Shown one piece after another: positions 46,920 through 56,207 of a stretch of DNA of 64,000 bases. The notes beneath the pieces were generated by a model that did no database searches, was not told the origin of the DNA, and saw only the letters and a list, made by a program, of their open reading frames with translations. Within the stretch, counting starts at the first letter, position 1; each line of letters opens with the position of its first letter. Location: positions 62,001 through 126,000 of the forward strand of contig NZ_KB908462.1 of assembly GCF_000381965.1 (NCBI RefSeq). Direction: 5' to 3'. Source of the DNA: Oceanimonas smirnovii ATCC BAA-899 (GTDB lineage: Bacteria > Pseudomonadota > Gammaproteobacteria > Enterobacterales > Aeromonadaceae). The translations under genes and the position numbers were made by a program.

Positions 46920-47341
46920 TGACTCATCCCTTTGGTACAGAGATCACCGCCACCGAGGTGCGCGCCCTGTTTGCCGCCGCTCAGGGCTGGGAAGCCCGCT
47001 ACAAACAGCTGATTAAACTGGCCAAACAGCTGCCGCCTCTGGCAGAGGAAGAAAAAGTGGAGGCCAACGCCATTCACGGCTGTGAAAGCCAGGCCTGGCT
47101 GGTGGCGACGAAGGATGAACAGGAACGCTGGCAGTTTCACTGCGACTCCGACGCCCGCATTGTAAAGGGCCTGATGGCGGTGGTGCTGGCGGCCTTAAGC
47201 AACAAGACCAGCGCCGAGATCGCCGCCTTTGATATAGATACTTACTTCGAGGAATTACAGCTGCTCAACCACCTGAGCCCGTCCCGGGGCAATGGTTTAA
47301 GAGCAGTCGTTTCGGCAATCAAAGCCAAAGCGGAAAGCTGA
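46919..47341 (+). CDS. csdE: Sulfur acceptor protein CsdE
   Basis: 140-residue SufE-like protein that accepts persulfide sulfur from CsdA. The acceptor cysteine is in HGCESQAWL, and the family context GWEARYKQLIKLAKQLPPL is clear. ATG 46919 overlaps the csdA stop. The operon ends here; transcription probably stops at the hairpin at 47641. Confidence 0.95.
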   Translation: MTHPFGTEITATEVRALFAAAQGWEARYKQLIKLAKQLPPLAEEEKVEANAIHGCESQAWLVATKDEQERWQFHCDSDARIVKGLMAVVLAALSNKTSAEIAAFDIDTYFEELQLLNHLSPSRGNGLRAVVSAIKAKAES

Positions 47342-47371
47342 ACCGACCGCAAAGCGCTTGTTGTTTGCTGT

Positions 47372-47500
47372 GCCGTGCACTTCCGTCGGACAAAGCGCAC
47401 TGCTTCTCCGGCACGCCGTGAATACCTCCCTGTAGGCTCCGTTGCGCCATCCCTAGCGCAAAGGGCACGGCGAAGCAGACACCCTTTGCCCTCCTCAGAA
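47372..47500. repeat. Dispersed repeat, type B, copy 1
   Basis: About 129 bp from GCCGTGCAC to CCCTCCTCAGA, with the shared core CACGCCGTGAA and a hairpin TGCGCC...GCGCA. A second copy is at 53901-54030. Both lie 40-45 bp before a type A repeat in the same orientation. Together these elements account for the 417-bp gap between csdE and tcdA. Confidence 0.75.
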
Positions 47501-47544
47501 CGCATTGAGTTGACCGACTGCCTGCAGACAACGCCGATGTTGCC

Positions 47545-47741
47545 CGAAGCAGCAGTGGGGATTGCCGTAGCCGACCATAAAATGCCATGGATGGCATTTT
47601 CGAGCGTTCATGGGGCGAGCTTTGCTCGCCATGACGAATTAAAAAAGCCTGACCGAACATTAATTATGTTCGCAGCAGGCTTTTTTAGTGAGTGGCAATC
47701 AGTGAAGCGTGTCGGCGGAGCGCAACCGCACTGATGCTTCG
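47545..47741. repeat. Dispersed structured repeat, type A, copy 3, enlarged
   Basis: Same terminal arms as copy 1 (CGAAGCAGCAGTGGGG ... CCGCACTGATGCTTCG) but 197 bp long, because a terminator-like hairpin at 47641-47686 stands in its middle. The inner palindrome is AAATGCCATGGATGGCATTT, a compensated variant of the ACATGCC...GGCATGT of the other copies. Confidence 0.8.
47641..47686. terminator. Bidirectional terminator inside the repeat, between csdE and tcdA
   Basis: Exact 11-base arms AAAAAAGCCTG (47641-47651) and CAGGCTTTTTT (47676-47686), with an inner stem CGAACAT / ATGTTCG. It is placed to end both convergent units. Confidence 0.88.
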
Positions 47742-47758
47742 CATGGCAATACTCTCGG

Positions 47759-48547
47759 CTAGCTCTGGCTGTCAACCTGAGCGACAAGCCGGGAAAGCAC
47801 CCGGCTGACCATAAAGAAGCCGAAGGTGGCGGTGATATGAGTAATGGCGCCAAAGCCCGAGGCGCAGTCCATTTTCATGGTGCCATCCGATTCCTGTTTG
47901 GCGCTGCAGATGCCGCCCTCGCCGTCCGGGTAACGGGGCTGCTCGGTGGAAAACACACAGTCCACGCCAAACTTGCGCTTGGGGTTCTTGCTGAAGTTGT
48001 AGAAGCGGCGCAGCTCGCCCCGTACCTTGGCCGCCAATGGATCCTGAATGGTCTTGCTGAGATCCTTTAACTGGATCCGGGAAGGATCTATCTGGCCACC
48101 GGCACCGCCGGCGGTGATCACCGGGATCTTGTTGCGCTTGCAAAAAGCGATGAGTGCCGCCTTGGCCCGCACCGAGTCGATGGCATCCACCACATAATCA
48201 AACCCCGCCAGCAGACAATCACTGAGGTTGTCGGCACTGATAAAATCATCCACCACAGTTACTTTGCAGTCCGGGTTGATCAGGGCAATGCGTTCAGCCA
48301 TGGCCTGAGTCTTTTCTGCGCCAATCTGATTGCTGAGGGCGTGGATCTGCCGGTTGGTGTTGGTAATGCAGATATCGTCCATGTCGATCAGGGTAATAGC
48401 GCCAATGCCGGAACGCGCCAGGGCTTCCGCCGCCCAGCTGCCCACACCGCCAATGCCAATTACACATACATGGGCCTCGGCAAACCGGGCCAGGGCCCGG
48501 GCACCATACAGGCGGGCAATGCCCCCGAAACGCTCGTCAAAACTCAT
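47759..48547 (-). CDS. tcdA: tRNA threonylcarbamoyladenosine dehydratase TcdA (CsdL)
   Basis: 262-residue E1-like ATPase that cyclises t6A37 to ct6A in tRNAs. The nucleotide loop is IGIGGVGSWAAEALARSG, followed by LIDMDDICITNTNRQIHAL, and the C-terminal YPDGEGGICSAKQESDG is characteristic. It works with CsdA/CsdE, which supply sulfur or redox assistance in E. coli. Here it converges on csdAE across a repeat-filled gap instead of being next in line. The upstream gap to ilvC contains a small C-rich inverted segment of no clear meaning. Confidence 0.94.
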   Translation of the reverse strand: MSFDERFGGIARLYGARALARFAEAHVCVIGIGGVGSWAAEALARSGIGAITLIDMDDICITNTNRQIHALSNQIGAEKTQAMAERIALINPDCKVTVVDDFISADNLSDCLLAGFDYVVDAIDSVRAKAALIAFCKRNKIPVITAGGAGGQIDPSRIQLKDLSKTIQDPLAAKVRGELRRFYNFSKNPKRKFGVDCVFSTEQPRYPDGEGGICSAKQESDGTMKMDCASGFGAITHITATFGFFMVSRVLSRLVAQVDSQS

Positions 48548-48655
48548 TATTCACTCCCGCAGAATTCAGCTGGATATTATATCAAAGTCACCGGGATTGG
48601 GGACTCGGGACTAAAACCGTCAGCCCCTAATCCCCATTCCCAAATCCCTGCTCAC

Positions 48656-48689
48656 CAAACAAAAAAGGGAGACCGAAGTCTCCCTGTTT
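48656..48689 (-). terminator. ilvC terminator
   Basis: On the - strand, AGGGAGAC / GTCTCCCT around TTCG, then a run of six T. Confidence 0.88.
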
Positions 48690-48715
48690 ACAGCTCTGTT
48701 TATTGTTTTGTTTGT

Positions 48716-50203
48716 TTAACCGCCAACGGCGATGTTTTTCATATCGGTCATATAAGAACGCAGGGTCTTGCCGATAATTTCTACCGGGTGGTTGCGAATC
48801 GCTTCGTTCACATCAATCAGGCGACGGTTGTCAACGGAGTTGGACTCAACGGTGATGGTCTTGCCAATCACATCGGTGCCTACCTTGGGCATGAACTTCT
48901 CGCGCAGCAGCGGTACGGCAGCGTTGGCGAACAGGTAGTTACCGTATTCGGCGGTGTCGGAGATAACCACGTTCATCTCGTACAGACGCTTACGGGCAAC
49001 GGTGTTGGCGATCAGCGGCAGTTCGTGCAGCGACTCATAGTAAGCAGACTCGTCGATGATGCCGGACGCGGTCATGGCTTCAAATGCCAGCTCAACGCCA
49101 GCTTTCACCATGGCTACCAGCAGAATACCGTTATCGAAGTATTCCTGCTCGCCGATCACCACGTCGGTGGCCGGATACTGCTCAAAGCCGGTTTCAGCAG
49201 TTTCTTCACGCCAGGTCAGCAGATCGTGGTCGTCCTTGGCCCAGTCAGCCATCATGCCGGCAGAGAAGTTGCCTTCAATGATGTCATCCATGTGCTTGTT
49301 GAACAGCGGACGCATCAGCTGTTTCAGCTCTTCGGCCAGATCGAAAGCCTTGATCTTGGCCGGGTTGGACAGGCGATCCATCATGTTGGTGATGCCGCCC
49401 TGCTTCAGGGCTTCGGTGATGGTTTCCCAGCCAAACTGGATCAGCTTGCCGGCGTAGCCAGCGTCGATACCGTCGGCCACCATTTTCTCGTGGCACACGA
49501 TGGCACCGGCCTGCAGCATACCGCACAGTATGGTCTGCTCACCCATGAGGTCGGATTTCACTTCGGCTACGAAGGAAGATTCCAGCACGCCGGCACGGTC
49601 GCCGCCGGTGGCAGAGGCCCAAGCCTTGGCGATGGCCAGACCTTCACCCTTGGGGTCGTTTTCCGGGTGAACGGCGATCAGGGTCGGCACACCAAAGCCA
49701 CGCTTGTATTCTTCACGCACTTCAGTGCCGGGGCACTTGGGCGCCACCATCACCACTGTGATGTCTTTGCGGATCTGCATGCCTTCTTCAACAATGTTGA
49801 AACCGTGGGAGTAACCCAGGGCAGCACCGTCTTTCATCAGCGGCATAACGGCGTTAACGGCAGAGGTATGCTGCTTGTCCGGAGTCAGGTTCATCACCAG
49901 ATCAGCGGTCGGGATCAATTCTTCATAGGTGCCTACCCTGAAGCCGTTCTCGGTGGCCTGCACGAAAGACTTGCGCTTCTCGGCAATGGCTTCAGCACGC
50001 AGGGCGTAGGCCACGTCCAGACCGGAATCGCGCATATTCAGACCCTGGTTCAGACCCTGAGCACCACAACCAACGATAACCACCTTTTTGCCCTTCAGGT
50101 AGTTACAACCGTCGGCAAATTCTTCGCGGTTCATAAAGCGACACTTGCCCAGCTGCTCGAGCTGCTGACGCAGGTTCAGGGTGTTGAAATAGTTAGTAGC
50201 CAT
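48716..50203 (-). CDS. ilvC: Ketol-acid reductoisomerase IlvC, class II
   Basis: 495-residue long-form enzyme of valine and isoleucine synthesis; it isomerises and reduces acetolactate or acetohydroxybutyrate with NADPH and magnesium. Seen are the cofactor fold [35 protein letters not shown], and the duplicated C-terminal knotted domain typical of the enterobacterial class II form. ATG 50203 gives the family start ([20 protein letters not shown]). An in-frame ATG 50218 is weaker. It is divergent from ilvY, its activator. Confidence 0.97.
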   Translation of the reverse strand: MATNYFNTLNLRQQLEQLGKCRFMNREEFADGCNYLKGKKVVIVGCGAQGLNQGLNMRDSGLDVAYALRAEAIAEKRKSFVQATENGFRVGTYEELIPTADLVMNLTPDKQHTSAVNAVMPLMKDGAALGYSHGFNIVEEGMQIRKDITVVMVAPKCPGTEVREEYKRGFGVPTLIAVHPENDPKGEGLAIAKAWASATGGDRAGVLESSFVAEVKSDLMGEQTILCGMLQAGAIVCHEKMVADGIDAGYAGKLIQFGWETITEALKQGGITNMMDRLSNPAKIKAFDLAEELKQLMRPLFNKHMDDIIEGNFSAGMMADWAKDDHDLLTWREETAETGFEQYPATDVVIGEQEYFDNGILLVAMVKAGVELAFEAMTASGIIDESAYYESLHELPLIANTVARKRLYEMNVVISDTAEYGNYLFANAAVPLLREKFMPKVGTDVIGKTITVESNSVDNRRLIDVNEAIRNHPVEIIGKTLRSYMTDMKNIAVGG

Positions 50204-50296
50204 GACCTTTTGCTCCAATTAATCCGTTATTTTTGAATGCTTGCACCGTTTTCGGTGACGACCCCAGCACTATACCCCAGGCCATTCGTTGCCGGA

Positions 50297-50328
50297 AATG
50301 ATATATTCGAAACAGAGTATTTCATTTG
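50297..50328. promoter_or_regulatory. Candidate IlvY operator
   Basis: AAATGATATATT (50297-50308) and AGTATTTCATTT (50317-50328) form an inverted repeat with 10 of 12 matches. It lies in the ilvC/ilvY divergent gap, right where IlvY sites are found in E. coli. Confidence 0.6.
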
Positions 50329-50338
50329 GTGCAACAGA

Positions 50339-51238
50339 ATGGACTTACGCAATCTTGAATTATTTGTTCACCTCAGCCAGAGCCTGCATTTTGGCCGCAC
50401 TGCCGATGCCATGGCAGTGAGCCCGTCTACCCTGAGCCGGGCCATTCAGCGGCTGGAGCAGGAAGTGGGCTGCGAGCTGCTGCTGCGGGACAACCGCAGC
50501 GTGGCACTGACGCCGGCCGGGCTGCAGCTGCAGCAGTTTGCCGAAAGCTGGCTGGGCGACTGGCATCAGATGCGCGACCGGCTCAAGCATAACGACAGCC
50601 CTCTGCAGGGCCGGCTGCGGCTGTTTTGCTCAGTAACCGCCAGTTACTTTTTGTTACCCGACATTCTGGCCCGCTTTCGTACCCGCTATCCGCAACTGGA
50701 GCTGCGGCTGGAAACCGGTGACCCGGCGCTGGCCATCGACAAGGTACTGAATGAGGAAACGGATCTGGCCATTGCCGCCCGCCCCGATGCGCTGCCCGCC
50801 AAGCTGGAGTTTATTCGGCTGCAAACGGTGCCGCTGGTGTTTATTGCGCCGCGCATTCCCTGCCTGGCCAACGAGCTGCTGCAGCAAAGTCCCGCCGACT
50901 GGGGCAAGATTCCGGTGATTCTTCCGGAGCAGGGTGTCGCCCGCAAACGCACTAACCAGTGGTTTCGTAACAAGGGCATCAGCCCTAACGTGTATGCCGA
51001 AGTGGCCGGCAACGAGGCCATCGTCGGCATGGTGGCGCTGGGCTGTGGCGTGGCGCTGGTGCCCACAGCGGTCATTCGCCACAGCCCCATGGCCGATAAA
51101 ATTCAGCGGCTGGCGGTGACACCGGATCTGAAACCCTTTGAGGTGGGCGTCTGTCTGCTTAAGAAACGGCTGGAAGATCCGCTTATTCGTGCCTTTCGTC
51201 AAATTGCGCTGCAGCAGGCCAATCCCGAATCCCCATGA
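50339..51238 (+). CDS. ilvY: LysR-type activator IlvY
   Basis: 299 residues (E. coli 297). The N-terminal helix-turn-helix MDLRNLELFVHLSQSLHFGRTADAMAVS... is the IlvY signature, and the effector domain follows. IlvY activates ilvC when acetolactate or acetohydroxybutyrate is present. ATG 50339 is the first start that fits the family; longer in-frame extensions run into the operator. Confidence 0.95.
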   Translation: MDLRNLELFVHLSQSLHFGRTADAMAVSPSTLSRAIQRLEQEVGCELLLRDNRSVALTPAGLQLQQFAESWLGDWHQMRDRLKHNDSPLQGRLRLFCSVTASYFLLPDILARFRTRYPQLELRLETGDPALAIDKVLNEETDLAIAARPDALPAKLEFIRLQTVPLVFIAPRIPCLANELLQQSPADWGKIPVILPEQGVARKRTNQWFRNKGISPNVYAEVAGNEAIVGMVALGCGVALVPTAVIRHSPMADKIQRLAVTPDLKPFEVGVCLLKKRLEDPLIRAFRQIALQQANPESP

Positions 51239-51286
51239 GTAGCAGTATTGGGTTACAATAGCAGCAATATTTTAAGGAGAGCGACC

Positions 51287-51553
51287 ATGCTGGACCCGAA
51301 AAAACTGGAAGATATCGCCAAACAGATCCAAAGCAATATGCCCGCCGGCCTGAAGAACATGGGTGAGGAAGCAGAAAAACGCATTCGCACCGTGCTGCAG
51401 TCTCAGCTGGGCAAACTGGATGTGGTAACCCGGGAAGAGTTTGATGTGCAGACCAAGGTACTGCTGCGCACCCGGGAAAAACTGAACGAACTGGAAGCCC
51501 GCCTGGCCCTGCTGGAACAGCAGCTGGCCGATGGCCGCAATGAGCAGGAATAG
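51287..51553 (+). CDS. ubiK: Ubiquinone biosynthesis accessory factor UbiK
   Basis: 88-residue UbiK (YqiC) protein, which aids the soluble ubiquinone synthesis complex together with UbiJ. The conserved N-terminus [19 protein letters not shown], the middle [15 protein letters not shown] and a C-terminal coiled coil ([15 protein letters not shown]) are all present. ATG 51287 has AAGGAGA six bases upstream. It shares the window with ubiB, ubiD and the end of ubiJ. Confidence 0.95.
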   Translation: MLDPKKLEDIAKQIQSNMPAGLKNMGEEAEKRIRTVLQSQLGKLDVVTREEFDVQTKVLLRTREKLNELEARLALLEQQLADGRNEQE

Positions 51554-51567
51554 TTGCCGCTGAAAAG

Positions 51568-51598
51568 CATAATGCCGGGCAAGCCCGGCATTATTTTT
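51568..51598. terminator. ubiK/fre terminator
   Basis: AATGCCGGGC / GCCCGGCATT stem with an AA loop, flanked by A-rich and T-rich tracts. Confidence 0.85.
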
Positions 51599-51634
51599 AG
51601 CTAAAGGACGCTGCTCCTTTACTCGACGAGCTGT

Positions 51635-52330
51635 TTAAATAAACTCGTAAGCATCGCCAAACAGGCGTTCAGCATCCACGCCTTTTTCCTTGAAGGCTTC
51701 CCGCGCCACGCCTGCCATTTCAAAGCGGCCGGCCACGTAAATGTCGTAACCGGTCAGGCTGGGGAAATCATCCATAATGACTTCATGCACCAGACCGCTG
51801 CGTCCCTGCCACTGCTCGCCGCCATTCTGCACCACGGGCACATAGGTCAGCTCTTTATGCTCGGCAGCCCAGGCTGTCAGTTCTTCATGGGCGTATAAAT
51901 GCTCTTGATGGCGCACGCCCCAGTAGATAAATACCGGCTTATGCAGACCGTCGGCCAGCATTTGCTGCAAAATGGAGCGGGTATAGGCAAAGCCGGTGCC
52001 ACCGGCCATCAGGATCACCGGATGACGGGATTCACGCAAATAGGCCTTGCCCGCTGCCAGCTGTACCTCAATATGGCCCTGCTCCTGCATGCGTCTGAGC
52101 ACCTGCAGGGCATAGGTGTTGTCGGGTGAGGCACCAATGTGCAGTTCGACCTCACCGTTTTCCTGTGGCTTGTTGGCAATGGAAAAGGGGCGTTTGTCGT
52201 CGTCTGCCATCACTACCAGCAAATACTGGCCAGCATTGAAATCCACTACCTGCTCCGGCTTCAGCCGCACATACCAGAGGGTGTCGGCCATTTCGTGAAT
52301 GGCTTCGACTTTACAGCTAATTTTTTGCAT
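51635..52330 (-). CDS. fre: NAD(P)H-flavin reductase Fre
   Basis: 231 residues (E. coli 233). It reduces free flavins with NAD(P)H; reduced flavin is used by UbiX/UbiD-type prenyl-flavin chemistry, by monooxygenases and for iron release. The flavin motif RPFSIAN, the nucleotide motif LMAGGTGFAYTRSIL and the terminal YVAGRFEMAGVAREAF are visible. It starts two bases after the ubiD stop, an arrangement conserved in gammaproteobacteria. It could supply FMNH2 to the flavin monooxygenase at 10577. Confidence 0.95.
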   Translation of the reverse strand: MQKISCKVEAIHEMADTLWYVRLKPEQVVDFNAGQYLLVVMADDDKRPFSIANKPQENGEVELHIGASPDNTYALQVLRRMQEQGHIEVQLAAGKAYLRESRHPVILMAGGTGFAYTRSILQQMLADGLHKPVFIYWGVRHQEHLYAHEELTAWAAEHKELTYVPVVQNGGEQWQGRSGLVHEVIMDDFPSLTGYDIYVAGRFEMAGVAREAFKEKGVDAERLFGDAYEFI

Positions 52331-52332
52331 GA

Positions 52333-53832
52333 CTATCCTTTGTTCTCATTCTGTTCTGCACTCGTGCTCAGGATACCAAGTTGATCCCACAGCGCATCGA
52401 CCCGTTGTTTAACCTCATCCGTCATCACTATGGTTTCGCCCCATTCGCGGTTGGTTTCTCCGGGCCACTTGTTGGTGGCATCCAGGCCCATTTTGGAGCC
52501 CAGGCCGGAAACCGGTGAGGCGAAGTCCAGATAGTCGATGGGCGTGTGCTCAATCAATGTGGTATCCCGCGCCGGGTCCATTCGGGTCGTAATGGCCCAG
52601 ATCACATCGTTCCAGTCTCTGGCATTGATATCGTCGTCGCACACAATAACGAATTTGGTATACATGAATTGCCGTAAAAACGACCAAACGCCCAGCATGA
52701 CACGTTTGGCATGGCCGGGGTAGCGCTTTTTCATGGTCACCACCGCCATGCGGTAGGAGCAGCCTTCCGGTGGCAGATAGAAATCTTCAATCTCCGGAAA
52801 CTGCTTTTGTAATATGGGCACAAACACTTCGTTCAGTGCCACCCCCAGCACCGCGGGTTCATCGGGCGGCCGGCCGGTATAGGTAGAATGATAAATGGCG
52901 TCGCGCCGGCGCGTAATCCGCTCCACGGTAAACACCGGAAATTCATCCACCTCGTTATAGTAACCGGTGTGGTCACCATAAGGGCCTTCCGGGGCCATAT
53001 CATCAGGATAGATATAGCCTTCCAGCACAATTTCAGCACTGGCCGGCACTTCCAGATCCGAGCCGATGCATTTGACCACTTCAGTACGACTGCCTCTGAG
53101 CAGGCCGGCAAAGGCATATTCCGACAGGGTGTCGGGCACCGGGGTTACGGCACCGAGAATAGTAGCCGGATCGGCACCCAGGGCCACTGCCACCGGATAG
53201 GGTTTGCCGGGGTTGGCTTCCTGCCATTCACGAAAGTCGAGGGCGCCGCCACGATGGCTGAGCCAGCGCATAATCACCTTGTTTTTGCCCAGCACCTGCT
53301 GACGGTAGATGCCCAAATTCTGACGCTTTTTATAAGGCCCGCGAGTAATGGTCAGGCCCCAGGTGATCAAGGGCGCTGCGTCACCCGGCCAGCAGTGCTG
53401 TACCGGAATGCGAGTGAGATCGACCTGTTCCCCTTCCTGAATGACTTCCTGACAAGGGGCCTTTTTCAGCCGCTTGACCGGCATGTTCAGCACCTGTTTG
53501 AAGATGGGCAACTTTTCCATCAGCTCTTTCAGGCCCTTGGGCGGCTCAGGCTCTTTCAGATAGGAGAGCCAGCGACCCACTTCCCGCAGCGCGCCCACAT
53601 CGGGCTGGCCCATGCCCATGGCCACCCGCTTGGGCGTGCCGAACAGGTTACCCAGCACCGGCATATCAAAGCCTTTGGGATTTTCAAACAGCAGCGCCGG
53701 ACCGCCCGCCTTCAGGGTGCGATCGCAAATTTCGGTCATTTCTAGGTAGGGGTCAATTTCCTGATGAATGCGCTTCAGCTCCCCCCGGGCTTCGAGTTGC
53801 GCGATAAAATCTCGTAAATCCTTGTATTTCAT
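52333..53832 (-). CDS. ubiD: 4-hydroxy-3-polyprenylbenzoate decarboxylase UbiD
   Basis: 499 residues (E. coli 497). A prenylated-FMN-dependent decarboxylase in ubiquinone synthesis. The prFMN/metal region [26 protein letters not shown] and the catalytic stretch [20 protein letters not shown] (with the conserved Glu) are visible, as is [28 protein letters not shown] 53832 gives the standard N-terminus [20 protein letters not shown]. It is co-transcribed with fre. Confidence 0.97.
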   Translation of the reverse strand: MKYKDLRDFIAQLEARGELKRIHQEIDPYLEMTEICDRTLKAGGPALLFENPKGFDMPVLGNLFGTPKRVAMGMGQPDVGALREVGRWLSYLKEPEPPKGLKELMEKLPIFKQVLNMPVKRLKKAPCQEVIQEGEQVDLTRIPVQHCWPGDAAPLITWGLTITRGPYKKRQNLGIYRQQVLGKNKVIMRWLSHRGGALDFREWQEANPGKPYPVAVALGADPATILGAVTPVPDTLSEYAFAGLLRGSRTEVVKCIGSDLEVPASAEIVLEGYIYPDDMAPEGPYGDHTGYYNEVDEFPVFTVERITRRRDAIYHSTYTGRPPDEPAVLGVALNEVFVPILQKQFPEIEDFYLPPEGCSYRMAVVTMKKRYPGHAKRVMLGVWSFLRQFMYTKFVIVCDDDINARDWNDVIWAITTRMDPARDTTLIEHTPIDYLDFASPVSGLGSKMGLDATNKWPGETNREWGETIVMTDEVKQRVDALWDQLGILSTSAEQNENKG

Positions 53833-53900
53833 AGGTTGTTCCGAGTGTATCGAGTGGCTTTAAGGCTGATGCCTGCTCAAAGGCTGCAACCGTCGGTGAT

Positions 53901-54030
53901 GCCGTGCAGCTTCGTCGGCCAGTGGCCACTGTGTTGCCGACACGCCGTGAACCCATCCATGGGGGCTCCGCTGCGCCTTCCATGGCGCAGAGGGTGCGGC
54001 GACACAGACGCCCCCTGACCTCCTGTCTCA
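53901..54030. repeat. Dispersed repeat, type B, copy 2
   Basis: GCCGTGCAGC to CTCCTGTCTC, sharing with copy 1 the CACGCCGTGAA core and a perfect hairpin TGCGCC...GGCGCA. It stands 40 bp before type A copy 4. The two elements and the rho terminator fill most of the 484-bp gap between ubiD and rho; 54187-54272 shows nothing further. Confidence 0.75.
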
Positions 54031-54070
54031 TCCCGGTGCTGCCAGCTACAAGCAGCTCCGATGGTAACAG

Positions 54071-54186
54071 GAAGCAGTAGCAGGGATTGCCGGAGCCGAC
54101 CGTCACATGCCAGGGATGGCATGTGCCGAGCGCCCCAGGGATGGGCTAGCAGCGTGTCGGCGCAGCGCAACCCTGCTGCTGCTTCC
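54071..54186. repeat. Dispersed structured repeat, type A, copy 4
   Basis: 116 bp with arms GAAGCAGTAGCAGGG / CCCTGCTGCTGCTTC (one mismatch) and inner palindrome ACATGCC...GGCATGT. Same orientation as copies 1 and 3. Confidence 0.85.
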
Positions 54187-54272
54187 AGTGGCACGAATTC
54201 AGCTGACAATATTACACAGCGTTCAGGTGACCGGATTATACCTGCTTCGCTTTGCAGCTGCTTGTATTACAA

Positions 54273-54304
54273 CAAAAAACCGCGGCAAGCCGCGGTTTTT
54301 TTAT
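54273..54304. terminator. rho terminator
   Basis: AAAAAACCGCGG CAAG CCGCGGTTTTTTT, an A/T-flanked palindrome downstream of rho (- strand). Confidence 0.9.
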
Positions 54305-54316
54305 GCTGAGCAACGA

Positions 54317-55582
54317 TTACTTCTGCTGACGTTTCATGGCGTCAAAGAATTCGTCGTTGGTCTTGGTCATGGCCAGCTTGTCGATGAGGAACTCAATGCC
54401 GTCAATCTCACCCATGGGGTGCACGATTTTGCGCAGGATCCACATCTTCTGCAGCTCGTCACTGGTAGTGAGCAGCTCTTCGCGACGGGTGCCGGAGCGA
54501 GTGATGTCGATGGCCGGATAGACGCGCTTCTCGGCGATCTTGCGGGACAGGTGCAGTTCCATGTTACCGGTGCCTTTGAACTCCTCATAGATAACGTCAT
54601 CCATTTTGGAGCCGGTATCTACCAGAGCCGTGGCGATGATGGTCAGGCTGCCACCCTCTTCCACATTCCGGGCCGCACCAAAGAAACGCTTGGGACGGTG
54701 CAGGGCATTGGCGTCTACGCCACCGGTCAGCACCTTGCCAGAGCTGGGCACCACAGTGTTGTAGGCACGGGCCAGACGGGTAATGGAGTCGAGCAGAATG
54801 ACCACGTCTTTCTTGTGCTCAACCAGGCGCTTGGCCTTCTCGATGACCATGTCGGCCACCTGTACGTGACGGGCCGCCGGTTCGTCAAAGGTAGAAGCAA
54901 TCACTTCGCCTTTTACCATGCGCTGCATCTCGGTCACTTCTTCAGGACGCTCGTCAATCAGCAGCACAATCAGCACACACTCGGGGTGGTTATAGGTGAT
55001 GCTCTGGGCAATGTTCTGCAGCAGCATGGTCTTACCGGCTTTGGGCGGTGCCACAATCAGACCACGCTGGCCCTTGCCGATAGGAGAAGCCAGATCCAGC
55101 ACCCGGGCGGTAATGTCTTCGGTAGAGCCATTGCCTCGTTCCATCTTCATGCGCTCATTGGCATGCAGGGGAGTGAGGTTTTCAAACAGGATCTTGTTGC
55201 GGGAGTTTTCGGGCTTGTCGAAATTGACCTGGCTTATCTTGAGCAGAGCGAAGTAACGTTCGCCATCTTTTGGAGGCCGGATCTTGCCATCTATGGTGTC
55301 ACCGGTACGCAGGTTAAACCGGCGGATCTGGCTGGGAGACACATAAATGTCATCTGGGCCGGCCAGATAGGAAGAGTCGGCGCTGCGCAGAAAGCCAAAG
55401 CCGTCCTGCAGAATTTCGAGCACGCCATTACCGAAGATATCTTCACCACTTTTGGCATGGGCTTTGAGGATAGCAAAGATGATGTCTTGCTTGCGCAAGC
55501 GGGCGAGGTTTTCCAGGCCCATGGTTTCCCCAAGCTTTATCAGCTCAGATACAGGGGTATTCTTGAGTTCAGTCAGATTCAT
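54317..55582 (-). CDS. rho: Transcription termination factor Rho
   Basis: 421-residue hexameric RNA-dependent ATPase (E. coli 419). The N-terminal [19 protein letters not shown], the cold-shock-like RNA-binding domain ([20 protein letters not shown]), the P-loop [12 protein letters not shown], Walker [17 protein letters not shown], the Q-loop and the R-loop are intact. The 143-bp leader before it has no clear leader peptide, although rho is usually autoregulated there by attenuation. It lies next to trxA on the same strand, as in E. coli. Confidence 0.98.
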   Translation of the reverse strand: MNLTELKNTPVSELIKLGETMGLENLARLRKQDIIFAILKAHAKSGEDIFGNGVLEILQDGFGFLRSADSSYLAGPDDIYVSPSQIRRFNLRTGDTIDGKIRPPKDGERYFALLKISQVNFDKPENSRNKILFENLTPLHANERMKMERGNGSTEDITARVLDLASPIGKGQRGLIVAPPKAGKTMLLQNIAQSITYNHPECVLIVLLIDERPEEVTEMQRMVKGEVIASTFDEPAARHVQVADMVIEKAKRLVEHKKDVVILLDSITRLARAYNTVVPSSGKVLTGGVDANALHRPKRFFGAARNVEEGGSLTIIATALVDTGSKMDDVIYEEFKGTGNMELHLSRKIAEKRVYPAIDITRSGTRREELLTTSDELQKMWILRKIVHPMGEIDGIEFLIDKLAMTKTNDEFFDAMKRQQK

Positions 55583-55725
55583 AGTGGTGAGTGTCTATCA
55601 ACCAGGAATGTCAAATGGTCAGAAATAATCTGCCGGATTGATGAATTAATTAAGAAGAGCCTTAAAGGCACAAAATAGGCTAGCAAACGAACAATAAACT
55701 AGCACCAAAAAGGAAATGCGTCTAG

Positions 55726-55759
55726 CAAAAACCACAAGGGGTGCCTTGCGCACCCCTTG
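55726..55759 (-). terminator. trxA terminator
   Basis: On the - strand, CAAGGGGTGC / GCACCCCTTG stem, then TGGTTTTT. It may allow some read-through to rho. Confidence 0.85.
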
Positions 55760-55765
55760 CTGAGA

Positions 55766-56092
55766 TTACAGGTTGGCGTCCAGAAACTCTTTCAGCTGAG
55801 TCTTGGACAGGGCACCGACTTTGGTGGCTGCCACTTCGCCGTTCTTGAACAACAGCAGGGTGGGAATGCCACGAATACCGTATTTGGGAGCGGTTTCTGC
55901 ATTCTGATCAATATTCAGCTTGGCAACGGTTACCTTGCCTTCATACTCACCGGCCACCTCATCCAGAATGGGGGCGATCATTTTGCACGGACCACACCAC
56001 TCAGCCCAGAAATCTACCAGCACCGGGCCTTCAGCCTTGATGACGTCTGCATCGAAGCTGGCATCGGTCAGCTGAACAATTTTGTCACTCAT
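55766..56092 (-). CDS. trxA: Thioredoxin 1 TrxA
   Basis: 108-residue cytosolic dithiol reductant with the active site [11 protein letters not shown] and the cis-Pro in [12 protein letters not shown] 56092 with GGAG upstream gives the standard start ([14 protein letters not shown]). Two further codons upstream begin with TTG and are not needed. It is divergent from rhlB, with 115 bp for both promoters. Confidence 0.97.
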   Translation of the reverse strand: MSDKIVQLTDASFDADVIKAEGPVLVDFWAEWCGPCKMIAPILDEVAGEYEGKVTVAKLNIDQNAETAPKYGIRGIPTLLLFKNGEVAATKVGALSKTQLKEFLDANL

Positions 56093-56207
56093 ATCCAACT
56101 CCAGTCAGTTTTACCCTTCAAAAACACACAACAAAAGGGCAATTTAGTTGGCCTATTTCAAATGATCCTGTTTATTATTGCAAGCCTAACCTGATAATCT
56201 GAATGCT

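Noticed and set aside
48590..48655. Inverted C/G-rich segment between tcdA and ilvC
   Set aside because: GGGATTGGGGACT and AATCCCCATTCCC partly pair, but the segment is simple in composition and no clear element could be defined.
48341..50236. 631-residue open frame opposite ilvC
   Set aside because: It is antisense to a highly conserved gene and rich in His and Gly, as expected for a shadow frame.
54107..55678. 523-residue open frame opposite rho
   Set aside because: It is antisense to rho and begins inside a type A repeat.
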